DNA of 64,000 nt from Pseudoalteromonas byunsanensis (GTDB lineage Bacteria; Pseudomonadota; Gammaproteobacteria; Enterobacterales; Alteromonadaceae). Position numbers and translations under genes: made by a program. The notes beneath the pieces are model-generated. The model was not told where the DNA came from, ran no database searches, and saw only the letters and a list, made by a program, of their open reading frames with translations. Shown piece by piece: positions 43,118 through 53,400 of this stretch; position 1 is the stretch's first letter, and the number at the start of each line of letters is the position of its first letter. The stretch is from NCBI RefSeq assembly GCF_001854475.1, contig NZ_MNAN01000037.1, positions 160,683 to 224,682 on the forward strand. The letters are read 5' to 3'.

Positions 43118-43903
43118 TTATTCACAAGTAATTTCACCTTTCATATAATCTACCGCACTGCCAATTAAAGCGATACGCTCCCCTTTCACTTCACATAAAA
43201 TGGTGCCACCACGCGAAGAGACTTGTATCGCCGATAGCTTATTTTTACCCAGTTTTTGCGCCCAAAATGGTGCTAATTCACAATGTGCTGACCCCGTCAC
43301 AGGATCCTCATCCACACTCAGGTTTGGAAAAAAACAGCGACTGACAAAATCAGCCTGATCGCCAGGTGCTGTTACCACAACTCCCCTTAAGTCCAAATCG
43401 CGCCAAGTATTATAATCAGGCTCTAACGCCCTGACTTGTGTCTCATTTTCAAGTAATACAATATAGTCAAATGCAGTAAAAACTTGTTTTGGTTCAACAT
43501 TTCTTAGGCCACCAACAAGTGACAACGGAGCTGTGATCTGTTCAAGCACCGCGGCTGGAAAGTCCATACTGTATCCCTGTGCCGTTTTGCACACTTCTAA
43601 AACACCACTTCGCGTATGAAACAGTATCGACTCATACTCATAACCAAGGTGTTCGTATAACACATGAGCGCTTGCCAAAGTTGCATGGCCACACAAGTCG
43701 ACTTCATCTTTGGGTGTAAACCAACGTAGCTCGTAACCCGACTGCGCTTTCACAAAAAATGCGGTTTCTGATAGGTTATTCTCTTGTGCTATTTTTTGTA
43801 ACAACGCGTCCTCCAACCAATCATCTAGTGGAATTACCGCCGCAGGGTTGCCCTGAAACAATTTATTGGTAAAAGCATCGACTTGATAGATAGGTAACTT
43901 CAT
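43118..43903 (-). CDS. PhzF-family isomerase/epimerase (copy 2)
   Basis: The 261-residue protein has the same length and layout as the PhzF at 21849: MKLPIYQVDAFTNKLFQGNP, NNLSETAF (catalytic Glu), DEVDLCGHATLASAHVLYE and DEDPVTGSAHCELAPFWAQK. The two share many blocks but differ through most loops, so they are paralogues of different age, not a recent duplication. Without phenazine genes nearby the substrate is unknown. The gene stands alone on the minus strand. Confidence 0.85.
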   Translation of the reverse strand: MKLPIYQVDAFTNKLFQGNPAAVIPLDDWLEDALLQKIAQENNLSETAFFVKAQSGYELRWFTPKDEVDLCGHATLASAHVLYEHLGYEYESILFHTRSGVLEVCKTAQGYSMDFPAAVLEQITAPLSLVGGLRNVEPKQVFTAFDYIVLLENETQVRALEPDYNTWRDLDLRGVVVTAPGDQADFVSRCFFPNLSVDEDPVTGSAHCELAPFWAQKLGKNKLSAIQVSSRGGTILCEVKGERIALIGSAVDYMKGEITCE

Positions 43904-44314
43904 AGCGTTTCCATGCAGTTGTTCAGTAAACTTAACTTTAGCGGCTAACCATTAAGAATATCAACAAAATTTGTGAATATATGCAGGACAACCTATTTGT
44001 TGATAGAGCAGAAAATTCACAGTGCTTAGCAATCAATGAAGTCCCGTCAACCTCCAACCGGATAAAAAATGTAGCTGTCATTTCTCGTCACACAATAGTG
44101 TCTCATTGCGCATTATACGGATTCGTTTCAGGGCATAATGTAAATGAAACATCAAAAACATGAATATCATAATATATTGATTTATATCATTAAAAGTTTA
44201 CACCCACACATTGTCAGCGCTGTCATTTAGTTCTATGATCGTCTCGCTTAAGCAAGGAAGGGCCCAGTTCCACATTCACTCGTCAACTTTATAAAAGCAA
44301 AAGGATTAATTTGT
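43904..44314. other. Divergent intergenic region, no gene seen
   Basis: These 411 bases separate the PhzF start from the next secreted-protein gene. A 60-codon frame at 43981-44163 was not judged coding. AAAAGGAT just before 44315 is the ribosome site of that gene. Nothing else was recognised. Confidence 0.45.
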
Positions 44315-45097
44315 ATGAAAAAGTTAAGTTTATTCGCCGCCGCGACGTTAACAGCGTCTGCAAGCTCACTCGCATTACCAGAACAGGCGTTTGATACCGA
44401 TGGTTTTGAACGAGTCACTGAATATAGTTATGGGCCTATTGCATCGGCTATCATCACCAGTGAATTTGCCCATCAACTTAATGTGTATCTGCATCCACGC
44501 AATGTAGGTGATTCGTGCCAGTATGGTAATATTTATACCCAATCAACTGGTGAGCATGTTGCTCATGCCGATGTATCAAACGTTGCTGCTCAAGTATTCA
44601 TTCAACAAGCCGCAGCCGACATCCCCGAGCGGCATTTGGTGGAAAATAAACGACTAAGAGTTTCTTGTACCAGTGCAGCGGGTGAAGACTATGATGTGCT
44701 TGTCAATATTCCCGGCGCCCCCATTGTAGATTGGCAGATCAGCGTTGAACCCAAAGGAGAGTTTGTTCACCGCCCAAACACCTATGGTTATCACAGCAGC
44801 TATGAAGTAACCAGCAAACTCAATATAAACAATCAAAATAACGGTAGTCGCTGCACTACTTTGTCTAACCGTGGCGTAGAGCTCGGATTATTTCACGGCG
44901 AAGGACGCTTTGGGCCTTTCCATTCTGATGTATTCACAACCAATTTAACAGTCGACAATTCACGAGCTGGTCAACCTGTTTTATACCAAATCATTGAATG
45001 CGAAAACGCGGCTGGAAAAACCATGGCGGTTAAAGTATTTACACTGACTAACCCTGATAGTATTTATTTGCTTGAAGAAGATGTAATTGTTAAGTGA
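44315..45097 (+). CDS. Secreted protein of unknown function (260 residues)
   Basis: Not recognised. The N-terminus MKKLSLFAAATLTASASSLA is a signal peptide. The mature protein has four cysteines spaced in two pairs (about residues 69 and 129; 184 and 228) and looks like two similar beta-rich halves, each with a VE/TE-x-S-YG start (ERVTEYSYGPIASAI, HRPNTYGYHSSYEVTSKLN). Two immunoglobulin-like domains with one disulfide each are a fair reading, but unproven. AAAAGGAT precedes the ATG. A terminator follows at 45154. Confidence 0.55.
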   Translation: MKKLSLFAAATLTASASSLALPEQAFDTDGFERVTEYSYGPIASAIITSEFAHQLNVYLHPRNVGDSCQYGNIYTQSTGEHVAHADVSNVAAQVFIQQAAADIPERHLVENKRLRVSCTSAAGEDYDVLVNIPGAPIVDWQISVEPKGEFVHRPNTYGYHSSYEVTSKLNINNQNNGSRCTTLSNRGVELGLFHGEGRFGPFHSDVFTTNLTVDNSRAGQPVLYQIIECENAAGKTMAVKVFTLTNPDSIYLLEEDVIVK

Positions 45098-45153
45098 TGT
45101 ATTGCCACCCAGTATTAGACACAACTTGTCTTTCTAAACATTTTTGATTTTGG

Positions 45154-45174
45154 GGCCTCATTTCGAGGCCTTTT
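45154..45174 (+). terminator. Intrinsic terminator after the 44315 gene
   Basis: GGCCTC (45154-45159) pairs with GAGGCC (45165-45170) around ATTTC and is followed by TTTT. Confidence 0.7.
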
Positions 45175-45391
45175 CAACACTTTGCGAAAATCAATAACAA
45201 ACCAGCATGTTGCTGGATTGCTGGTGCATTGTTCTTATAAAGGAGTTTAAACCAGCGTTAGATACAGCGATGGACGATGCTTGACTTATCTAAGTAACTC
45301 TCATCAGACTTTATACATAAAAACCACCCAAAAAATAAAAAGCTGGGTGGCTGCCCACGATCTATATCACTGTTAACTGGCTTTGCTCTAC

Positions 45392-45721
45392 TTATATTAA
45401 GGTAAAACCTACCGCTGTGTTTACAGTATCTTTGACTACGTCTAGCGCAGCATTTATGGCTTGCTCAGCGGCCAGTGTACTGAGTCCTTTAATCGTCAAC
45501 AAAACGGTTCTACTAGCATTTTTTTGGATAGAGAAATGCAAAGCAGCTTCTTCTTCATCTATTTTCCCTGCGCTCTTTAAGGTTTGAATTGCTACAAATG
45601 ATTCCGCCAGTTTTTTTGCTTCGGACTCTGCATACTCTTTGATCTCTGGCCACTTTTCAGATAAAACACCTTTCATAGCAGACAACATGCTTTGCGCTAA
45701 TTCTCCTGCATCAATACTCAT
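45392..45721 (-). CDS. Small helical protein of unknown function
   Basis: Not assigned to a function. The 109-residue protein is nearly all helix: an acidic amphipathic N-terminal half (LSEKWPEIKEYAESEAKKLA), a Lys-Asn turn, and a hydrophobic, Ala/Val-rich C-terminal half (LAAEQAINAALDVVKDTVNT, AVGFTLI). The C-terminal pattern looks conserved-family-like, and I have the impression of similar orphan proteins in other proteobacteria, unverified. GGAG lies 8 nt before the ATG. The gene follows a lipoprotein gene by 19 bp, so the two are one operon, and their products may interact at a membrane. Confidence 0.55.
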   Translation of the reverse strand: MSIDAGELAQSMLSAMKGVLSEKWPEIKEYAESEAKKLAESFVAIQTLKSAGKIDEEEAALHFSIQKNASRTVLLTIKGLSTLAAEQAINAALDVVKDTVNTAVGFTLI

Positions 45722-45740
45722 CTCATTTTCTCCAGTTTAA

Positions 45741-46229
45741 TTAATCTTCTTCGCCGCGTTTCTTTGCCAGCTCTAGCTTCAATATTGCAGTAAAACTAGA
45801 ATTAAATGCGCTTCTAAAAAGTGCTACTTCATTTGAACTTATACACTTAAGCTGGCCACTCGATTTTGACTTCTTATCTTTTAGTTTGTGCAAGGACTCT
45901 AAGTCACTTAAGCTGTCAGCGAGCAAAGATACTTGCTCCACTGTAATTTCGTTTTGAGGAATGGCTTCAGCACGAACTTTAATTGCGCTCAAATCAACCT
46001 TTGATTCGCTATAAAAATCCGAATTTTTTTCATAACTACACTCAGGAAGTCCATCTTTAGTCTCAAGATCAATAAGAAATGTCTCGAACTTTCTTTGAAG
46101 AGCAGTAACATTTTTGTCAGTTGTTTCATCGTAAGTCGCTATTAATTTTACTGCGCATCCCGAAACGACAAACAACATCGAGATAAATAATATTACCCTT
46201 AGTGGGGTGGCTGTATTTAACATCTTCAT
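45741..46229 (-). CDS. Putative lipoprotein of unknown function
   Basis: The 162-residue product has a type II signal peptide (PLRVILFISMLFVVSGC, lipobox VSGC with Cys about 25). A helical body rich in Lys and Glu follows, with two further cysteines at about residues 63 and 129. No known domain seen. A near-perfect AAAGGAGG ribosome site lies 6 nt before the ATG, implying strong translation. It is first in a two-gene operon with the 109-residue helical protein. The position downstream of the RHS/immunity genes is probably coincidental because a terminator lies in between. Confidence 0.6.
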   Translation of the reverse strand: MKMLNTATPLRVILFISMLFVVSGCAVKLIATYDETTDKNVTALQRKFETFLIDLETKDGLPECSYEKNSDFYSESKVDLSAIKVRAEAIPQNEITVEQVSLLADSLSDLESLHKLKDKKSKSSGQLKCISSNEVALFRSAFNSSFTAILKLELAKKRGEED

Positions 46230-46292
46230 AGGTTCCCTCCTTTAGGGATGCCGTGTGTTATGGGACGAGTATTGGCTTGCTAGATTGCTTGC

Positions 46293-46330
46293 AAAAAGCT
46301 CAAGCAAGCTTTTGTGAAGCTTACTTGAGC
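46293..46330 (-). terminator. Intrinsic terminator
   Basis: GCTCAAGCAAGCTT (46298-46311) pairs with AAGCTTACTTGAGC (46317-46330) at 13 of 14 positions around a 5-nt loop. On the minus strand it is followed by TTTTT. It would end transcripts coming from the RHS/immunity genes. The surrounding 46230-46742 gap otherwise shows no recognised gene. Confidence 0.7.
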
Positions 46331-46742
46331 ACTTGTTATATAGCTTTACGATCGGCTATCTCTAAATGCAACCAAAGAATGTACCGAAAAAGCAAACCCA
46401 CAAATTAGAGTAGGAGTTAGAGTAGATATCCACGGTTGCGCCTTGCGTTTACTGTAAATATCACGCTGACCACATTTTGAGTAACGTTGTAACTATCGTG
46501 TAAGAGTCAATCAATGTCTATTACTCAGCATTACATCAAGCTATAACGCCCACAAAAACGCTCTGCAAACACAATGATAATGATAGCTATCTGACAAACT
46601 GATTTGCCGCTTCCTTGCCAACCCCATCGCTCACTCCTTGAACTTAGAATTTGATACGAATTTGAAGAATTAAAAGCTTAGACAAACCACTCCAAGTTAG
46701 CAAACGATGCTTCTGATGCAGTAAATCATTTTACTTTTATCT

Positions 46743-47357
46743 TTATTTCTTAACTTTAAAATCTACTAAACAGGTGGAAGTAGACTTGTCTGTTTTATGG
46801 TAATTAGACATGAAATTATAATATCTAATTTTAACCTCGGACCCGATGTACTTTTCAAACAGCGTAATTATGTCACCTGTAAAACACTTTGGCATATCGT
46901 TCTTTTGAGAACGATCCCAATCTATTTCCATATTAAAAATCAAGCTTGAGTTAGTTGTCTTAACTTCTGCAAATTTCCATAAATAATCTTCTCCCAAAGC
47001 ATCAGCCGTGTGACCCGGCCACTGCTTATGAAAAAGCTTAACATCTATTAAACGCCCCTCTAACTCACTTATTAAATTAAAGTTTGCATCTTTTTCGTAG
47101 TTCAAATAAGTTGATTTAGTTTCCTTAAATCTATCCTGATAAGTTACTAATTGATAGCAGGCTAAAATCACCGGTAGTCCTATCAATAAAACCCTATGAT
47201 AGCCTTTTTCCTGAGCGTTACTTTGTTTGTACTTTGTATATAGAAATACAACAGCACTCAATAACAACACTGAAATAACGCTAGTAAAAATTAACTCATA
47301 GTGTATTTCAAAGTTGTCTATCATTGCTGGAGAATAAACAGTCGTATAATTTTTCAT
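46743..47357 (-). CDS. Membrane protein, probable immunity protein of the RHS toxin
   Basis: The 204-residue product has two transmembrane helices (about residues 21-42, YELIFTSVISVLLLSAVVFL; about 54-68, VLLIGLPVILACYQLV). A soluble domain of about 130 residues follows (ISELEGRLIDVKLFHKQWPG, EDYLWKFAEVKTTNSSLIFN). No known family was recognised. The gene lies 49 bp downstream of the RHS stop codon on the same strand, the normal place for the gene that protects the producer from a polymorphic toxin. The membrane location would suit a toxin acting at the membrane or periplasm. The immunity role is inferred from position. Confidence 0.5.
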   Translation of the reverse strand: MKNYTTVYSPAMIDNFEIHYELIFTSVISVLLLSAVVFLYTKYKQSNAQEKGYHRVLLIGLPVILACYQLVTYQDRFKETKSTYLNYEKDANFNLISELEGRLIDVKLFHKQWPGHTADALGEDYLWKFAEVKTTNSSLIFNMEIDWDRSQKNDMPKCFTGDIITLFEKYIGSEVKIRYYNFMSNYHKTDKSTSTCLVDFKVKK

Positions 47358-47406
47358 AATGGTTAAGAGTGAGCCTTTTACAGCTCACTCCACATTCCTT
47401 TTTAAC

Positions 47407-50400
47407 TTATTTTGTCAGCCAGTTATATTGTGCAAAATGCATATTTTGGAACCCATATAAAAACTCCCCTAAAGAACTCGAATCCCAAGAGCTTTTTTGG
47501 AAAGATTGCTGACGTACTACATGACCAGACACTCCATAATTTCTAATGCCAGAATTAGATTTCCTCGCGGAACCAAATTCGAAGGTTTTAGCAATTTGGG
47601 CACCATAAAGCTCCTTACGTGCTGGATTAGACCCTCCAACACCGTGAAGCAAAGGGTCACTATCGTAAGTGTGACCAGTAAACACACCAGCGCTATTAGG
47701 AAGTAAGGGGTGACGCGAAGTTGGTAAGTCTACATCTGCTCCCCCAGCCAAAACATAACCATTTAAAAAGTCATTTGCTTCCATCTGAGGGCCCGTAGCC
47801 AGAGACACGTCGAAAGAAACCGAGTTCTTGCGAACGAAATTCTCGAACCCGAAATCAGACGCTAGTGCCGTTCCGCCACTGCCATCAGGGTTAAACGAAA
47901 TCGCAGCTGACCCACCGCCTCCTAAGCCACTTGAGTGGGTATAATAGCTCCCCCCTTCAAGCTCAACAGCCCCACCGTTTAGATAACCAAGCTCCTGATA
48001 TATAGGTAGTACTGTTGCAGACAAACCAACTTCAACCAAGTTAATCGCAACTTTACCAACATCTGCTGCCATGCTACCAACCCCTTGCATTAATTCAAAA
48101 GTGAGATCGGTATAGTTATCATGTCTTCTATAAGCACTTGACATATCAACAGCCGTATTCCAAATCGAGACACTGCTATCTGCAACTGATTGACCTAAAT
48201 CCCATAGGTCATCACCTAATCTTGACCAATTTGGGTTATCTTTCTTCCACTGTTGCATTTGCAAGACTTCTGACTCTCTCCACTTCAAGTAACCTTCCAC
48301 ATCAACTCCCGCCAGCAAATCAACACCGATTTGTTCGCGGTTTCTCACGCCTGATGCATACATGGCTTCACCACGTGCAACGCCCCGTGTAAACGCGGCA
48401 TCTCCGCTGACTTGAATGCGCTCCATTTGTTGATTAAAGCGTGCGGTTAAGCTTGATGACTTTGCAGCATATTCAGCTTGCATCGCGTTGGAGCGTTCGG
48501 CCAATTCTAGGCTACTCGACTGCCACTTTGACATCTCTGTATCATAGCGACTGTTCAGATCAGCAAGCAGCTTATCGCTCACGTTTTGCGTTGCTGCATC
48601 TAAATCCGTTGCCATTTGCGTTTGGGCGTTTTCTAGCGTTTCATTCAGCTGTGCATCAAGTTGCGTATCGAGCTTCTTATTGACTTGCTGCGTCAGTTTA
48701 GTGGACATCGCATCTAGCTCAGCCTGTCTATCCTGATTAGCCTGTGCCGTTTTGCTCATAACCCCTTGCACTATCGAATTACCAATCGCATTGCCAAATG
48801 CATCAACCGCTACATTACCAAAGTTCCAACTTGCTTGATTGCCAAACAGTTTATCAGCACCGTAATTCACAGCGGCATTTACAATACCATTGATTGGGTT
48901 CAACGTGCCTTGTCCGATTTGCCCTGCGTTCGCGCCAAGACCGGATGTCACAGCCGATGCAGCCACATTACCCCATCTAAAGCTGGCCTGATTACCAACC
49001 AACTTATTCGCCGCTACCGAGCTAATTGAACTGGTCACGCCCATTACCGCACGCCCTTGCCAAGTCAGATCTTTGAGGCCTGTGATGCTATTCATCGACT
49101 TAGCACCTTGGTTAGCCCATTCAGCTCCCTGTAGGTAACTTCCCATACCCGCAGTAGCTCCGGCGGTAAGCCCCGATGCAAAGGCATTTTTCAATGAGAA
49201 GCTATCAATCGCTCCGATGGCCTTACCCACACCTTGTGAAATTACCGACCCCATAAAGCCACCAACTGCCGCTGCCGCGACACCAACCGCACCTAAGCTA
49301 CCGCCCAGTGCAGCAGTACCAGCTGCCATAATACCCATCGACGAGGAAGCGGCTCCCATCGCAACAGCCGCTGCGCCCGCTGTGACAATCGTTGCAACCA
49401 CCGCAACTGCAATCATTACGATTGATGCAAGCGCATTACATCCTGCTTGTGGTGGGGGCGGTACATACGGCATTGATGGGTCCGTATTACCGATAATTTC
49501 ACCCAAGTTAATCGGCTTAAAGCTATCATGGCTGTTAAACTGGTTCGCTCGTGCTGGAATATCTAAGGTTACACCCTGTGTCAGATCAGAACCCGCGCCT
49601 AGACCATTCATATCAGCAATGATGTACCAAAGGTCTTCATTACCATAATAAAGCTTGGCAATGCCTTTGAGCGTATCGCCAGATTGCACCTGATGGCGCG
49701 CCATTACAGTTGAATCTTTACTGTCTGGTGCACTAAAGTGTTGTTCTTTGATCGAGTTGGTACCTGACTTATTGATCTCACCCAGATAATTGCCACTGCT
49801 GTACAGATAGTAACTACCAGTTTCACGGCCTAAATAGGTTGTATCTTCTTTAAAGCCTACATTTTTAGCCACAGTCGTTTGCCAGTCGATTACTTCACCC
49901 GTATATGGGTTGTAGTAAGTTCTTTGTGTATTGAGATCGCTGGCGGTCAGTAGCCGTGTTTGCTTACCGGTTACTTTGGAAATGATCTTACCTTGCGCGT
50001 CATAACGCATATAACGCGCGTTAACGTCTTTATCACCCTTGTAACGTGAGTCCGTAATATGCTCTTCAATACGCGTGCGATTTCCGTTTGCGTCATAATG
50101 AGAAAGCGTTTCTGCATCTTGCAGGTTTTGGCTTTCTTTATGTGACGTGTCGCCGCGACCTCTGGTTATTTTCTCAAGGTATGAATCTCTCGCTTCATAT
50201 TCTTTTGAGAACCGATGAATCAGTTGCGATACCCCAGAAGGCAACCCTGTTTTTTGATAATAGGCATATGATTTCACCATGCCAGCACCGTCATACACAT
50301 AATTTTGTGTAATCGACTGAACTTTTAAACTCGACTCTGTCCAAGGTTCAGATATGTAAATCTTGCCGGAGCCTACAGGCCCACTTTTTGGCACATACTT

Positions 50401-53400
50401 ATCAAGGGCATTTTTTATATCCAGTGTTAAGGCCTTTTCTTGCACCCATGTTACTTCACCAGCTGCGTTGTAGCGTGTTTGCGTATGATGTTTAATAGCA
50501 CCACCGTAATTTACCAGAACGTTATAACCGGGATCGCCTCCCATGCCGTCAACTTGCACATTAAGTGTGGCATTCGCGGAGAAGAATTCACGTTTATCGG
50601 TAACACGACCCATCGCGTCGTATTCAAACTTACTGCTGGCTCTCCAGTTTGAGTGGCTCGGTGTACTCGCCAATGTGGCACGGGCACCGTATAAGTCGAT
50701 ATCTCCTTTGTTTAAGAAACTATCAACAAATGCAACCTGACCCCAACTGTTGTATACAAACTGCTGCGCGTTTTTGTTGTTTGCTGAGATCAGTAACGTT
50801 TGCTGGCCCACATCGTTGTACGCGATGTATTGACCTTGTGTTCTCGTTGTAATCGTTCCGTTAACTAAATTACCGCCATCATGTACTACACGGTTGTTAC
50901 CGTCGTACGTAAACCAATATTCCGTAACGCTGCCATTGGAGGTGCTGGTCGCACTGGTCGCACTGGTTGTGCTTGCAGTGCTCATCGTCGCAACCGTCGA
51001 AGATAACTCAATAGGGGCAGCTTCAGGCTCAACCGCTTTCAATTGCATAGGCGCTGCAGCCACTTTGATATCATCTTGTGCAACCGCCATAGAACGCATC
51101 GCTAAGCGCGGTTCTTGTACTAAGAATGGTTCTCGCTCTCGCGGGTCAAAGCCACCAGGCTCCACTTCCAAATTCAGCCTGGTAGACGCGGTTAATCCTT
51201 TCGGATCTCGTGCTGTAATGGTGATATTGAAAATACCCGGTCTAGTCACAGTACCATAAATTCTATTACCGCTAATCCTTACATCTGTTGGCAGCCCAGT
51301 CGCTGAATAAGTCAGTGTGTCTCCATCAGGGTCGGTAAATGCATTACTTGGAATGGTGTAGCTAAAGTATCTATCCTCAAATGTAAAATGGAACAGGTTT
51401 TTATTCGCCACCGGTGCACTGTTGCTAACCGTTGCACTTGTTACACTGATGTTCTTAGTTACCCAGCCGCTCCAAGCACCATCATTATCTTTAACACGAA
51501 CTTTGACCCATTGACTGCCTATGGTATTGCCTTTGATCGTTACTTTGTTGCCACTGCCTGTCAGGGTCACTCCTGATGAGCGCTGCCATTCGTATTGAGC
51601 AATTGAGCCATCCGAATCGCTTGCCGATGCCGTGACCGTTATGCTGCTGCCTTGCTTAACACTGCTGGCCGCACTTAAGCTTACGGTTGGAGCTTTATTA
51701 GGCACGACATTATTGATAGTTAACGTGAACTCCCTGGAAGCTGCTAATTTGGTCGACTTTTGCTCTGTAGCAGTGACCACCACTTTGTAGGTGCCACTGG
51801 TCGAGTAGCTTGGTGTGCCACTGAGTACACCTGCAGAGCTAAAGCTTAAACCAGAAGGCGCAGCAACTGATTGATAAACCCAGCTGCCACCATTGGTGGT
51901 ATCGCCGATTGAAGGCTCAACCGCCATGCGCAAGAACCGATCTCTTGGATCGATAGGATCTGGCTGGAATACTCGCTTTAAGTATCGCACGGTGTAGGTT
52001 AAGGCATCACCATCAGGGTCTTTAAAAGTACTTGCTACGTTGTAAGTAAATGCACTTCCTTCAGATACGGTTTTATTTGCGATACTGCCGCTTGGTGCAC
52101 GGTTTGGTGTTTGCGTATCTTTTACCAGCACCGTGTACTTTCTTGTTCCATACGTAAAGGTACGTCTTAATTCTGGGTCAAATTCACTGACAGTCAACGT
52201 AAAGGTATAAGCACTGGAGCGCCCAGCACTTGCATCTGGCCTTAATATCAGATATTTCTTGTCACTAGATATTGTCGCCCATGAAGGTGCACCAGAAGAC
52301 AGCTGCTTGGTGATCATCGTGCTCGTGCCACCAAACGAAGAAATATCTATTTGCTGGGTTTGACCTTCATTCAGCGTTATATAGTTAATATTGTTGACAC
52401 TTAGCGTAAAACTGCCTTGAGCCTTAATACTACTATTGTTCTTATCTGTTGCTGTAACGGTAATACGATGAGTGCCCGCAGTGCCATCTTTAAGCGCCCC
52501 CGAGCTGCTAATAACACCCGTTGTCGCGTTGATTGACACACCACTAGGTAACCCAGTCGCGGAGTACACCAGTGTTCTGGTTGTGACATCGGTTTTAAAG
52601 TAACCAGCAACATTATATGAGAGACTTTGCCCTTCTTCCGCTTGTTTACTAGGAATGCTCGATACCGCAATAGGTGGCTTCACATTCTCTACTGTCAAGG
52701 TGATCTGTGCTGTTGCGCGATTTGGCGTAGCACGATTTGATTCAGTGGCAGTGACATTAATACGGTATGTGCCTGACGCTGAACTGCCAAAAGTCCCTTG
52801 TAAGTAACCGGCTCGGTTGAATGACACCCCTTCAGGTGGACTAACAACGACCCATTTACGTACTACGACAGGTTCCATTCTATCTTTTGAAACATCAACC
52901 AGTTTCTCTTGATAGAATGTCGCTGTGTAGCTAAGCGAATCATTATCAGGGTTAGTGAAGAATTGTTTTACATTACCGCTAGAGCTCGACAGTGACTGAC
53001 CTTCTTTGTAATTCAAAGTACCATTTTTAGCGGTCAGTGGCTGGTTCACTACTTTGGTATCGGGCACGATGATATGATATTCGTAATCACCGAGTTTGAA
53101 TTCCCTGCCCAATTCAGTTTCATAGATATATGTTGCGTATTTAACAACATACGGCGCCGTTCTGCCATCGGCCGCACTAGGTGTGATCACAAGCGTATTT
53201 GAATTATTAATTTGCGCGAAGCTTGGCCCACTGATCCTGCGAACTGTGACTCTTGTCCCTTGAGAATCACCTGAGGTCAGGTTAATCTCTTTTCTGGTTT
53301 CTTCGCCAACGGTCACCACCTGCGTACCTGAAACTCGTAAGGTAAAGCTTTGCTCACGGCTAATACTGCTATTGTTCTTGTCTGCAACCACCACTTTGAT

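Noticed and set aside
43981..44163. A 60-codon plus-strand frame in the gap before the secreted-protein gene
   Set aside because: No ribosome site or recognisable protein features; probably chance.
46576..46600. A GATAATGATAGC stretch resembling a Fur box
   Set aside because: It matches only part of the 19-bp consensus and no iron-related gene is near.
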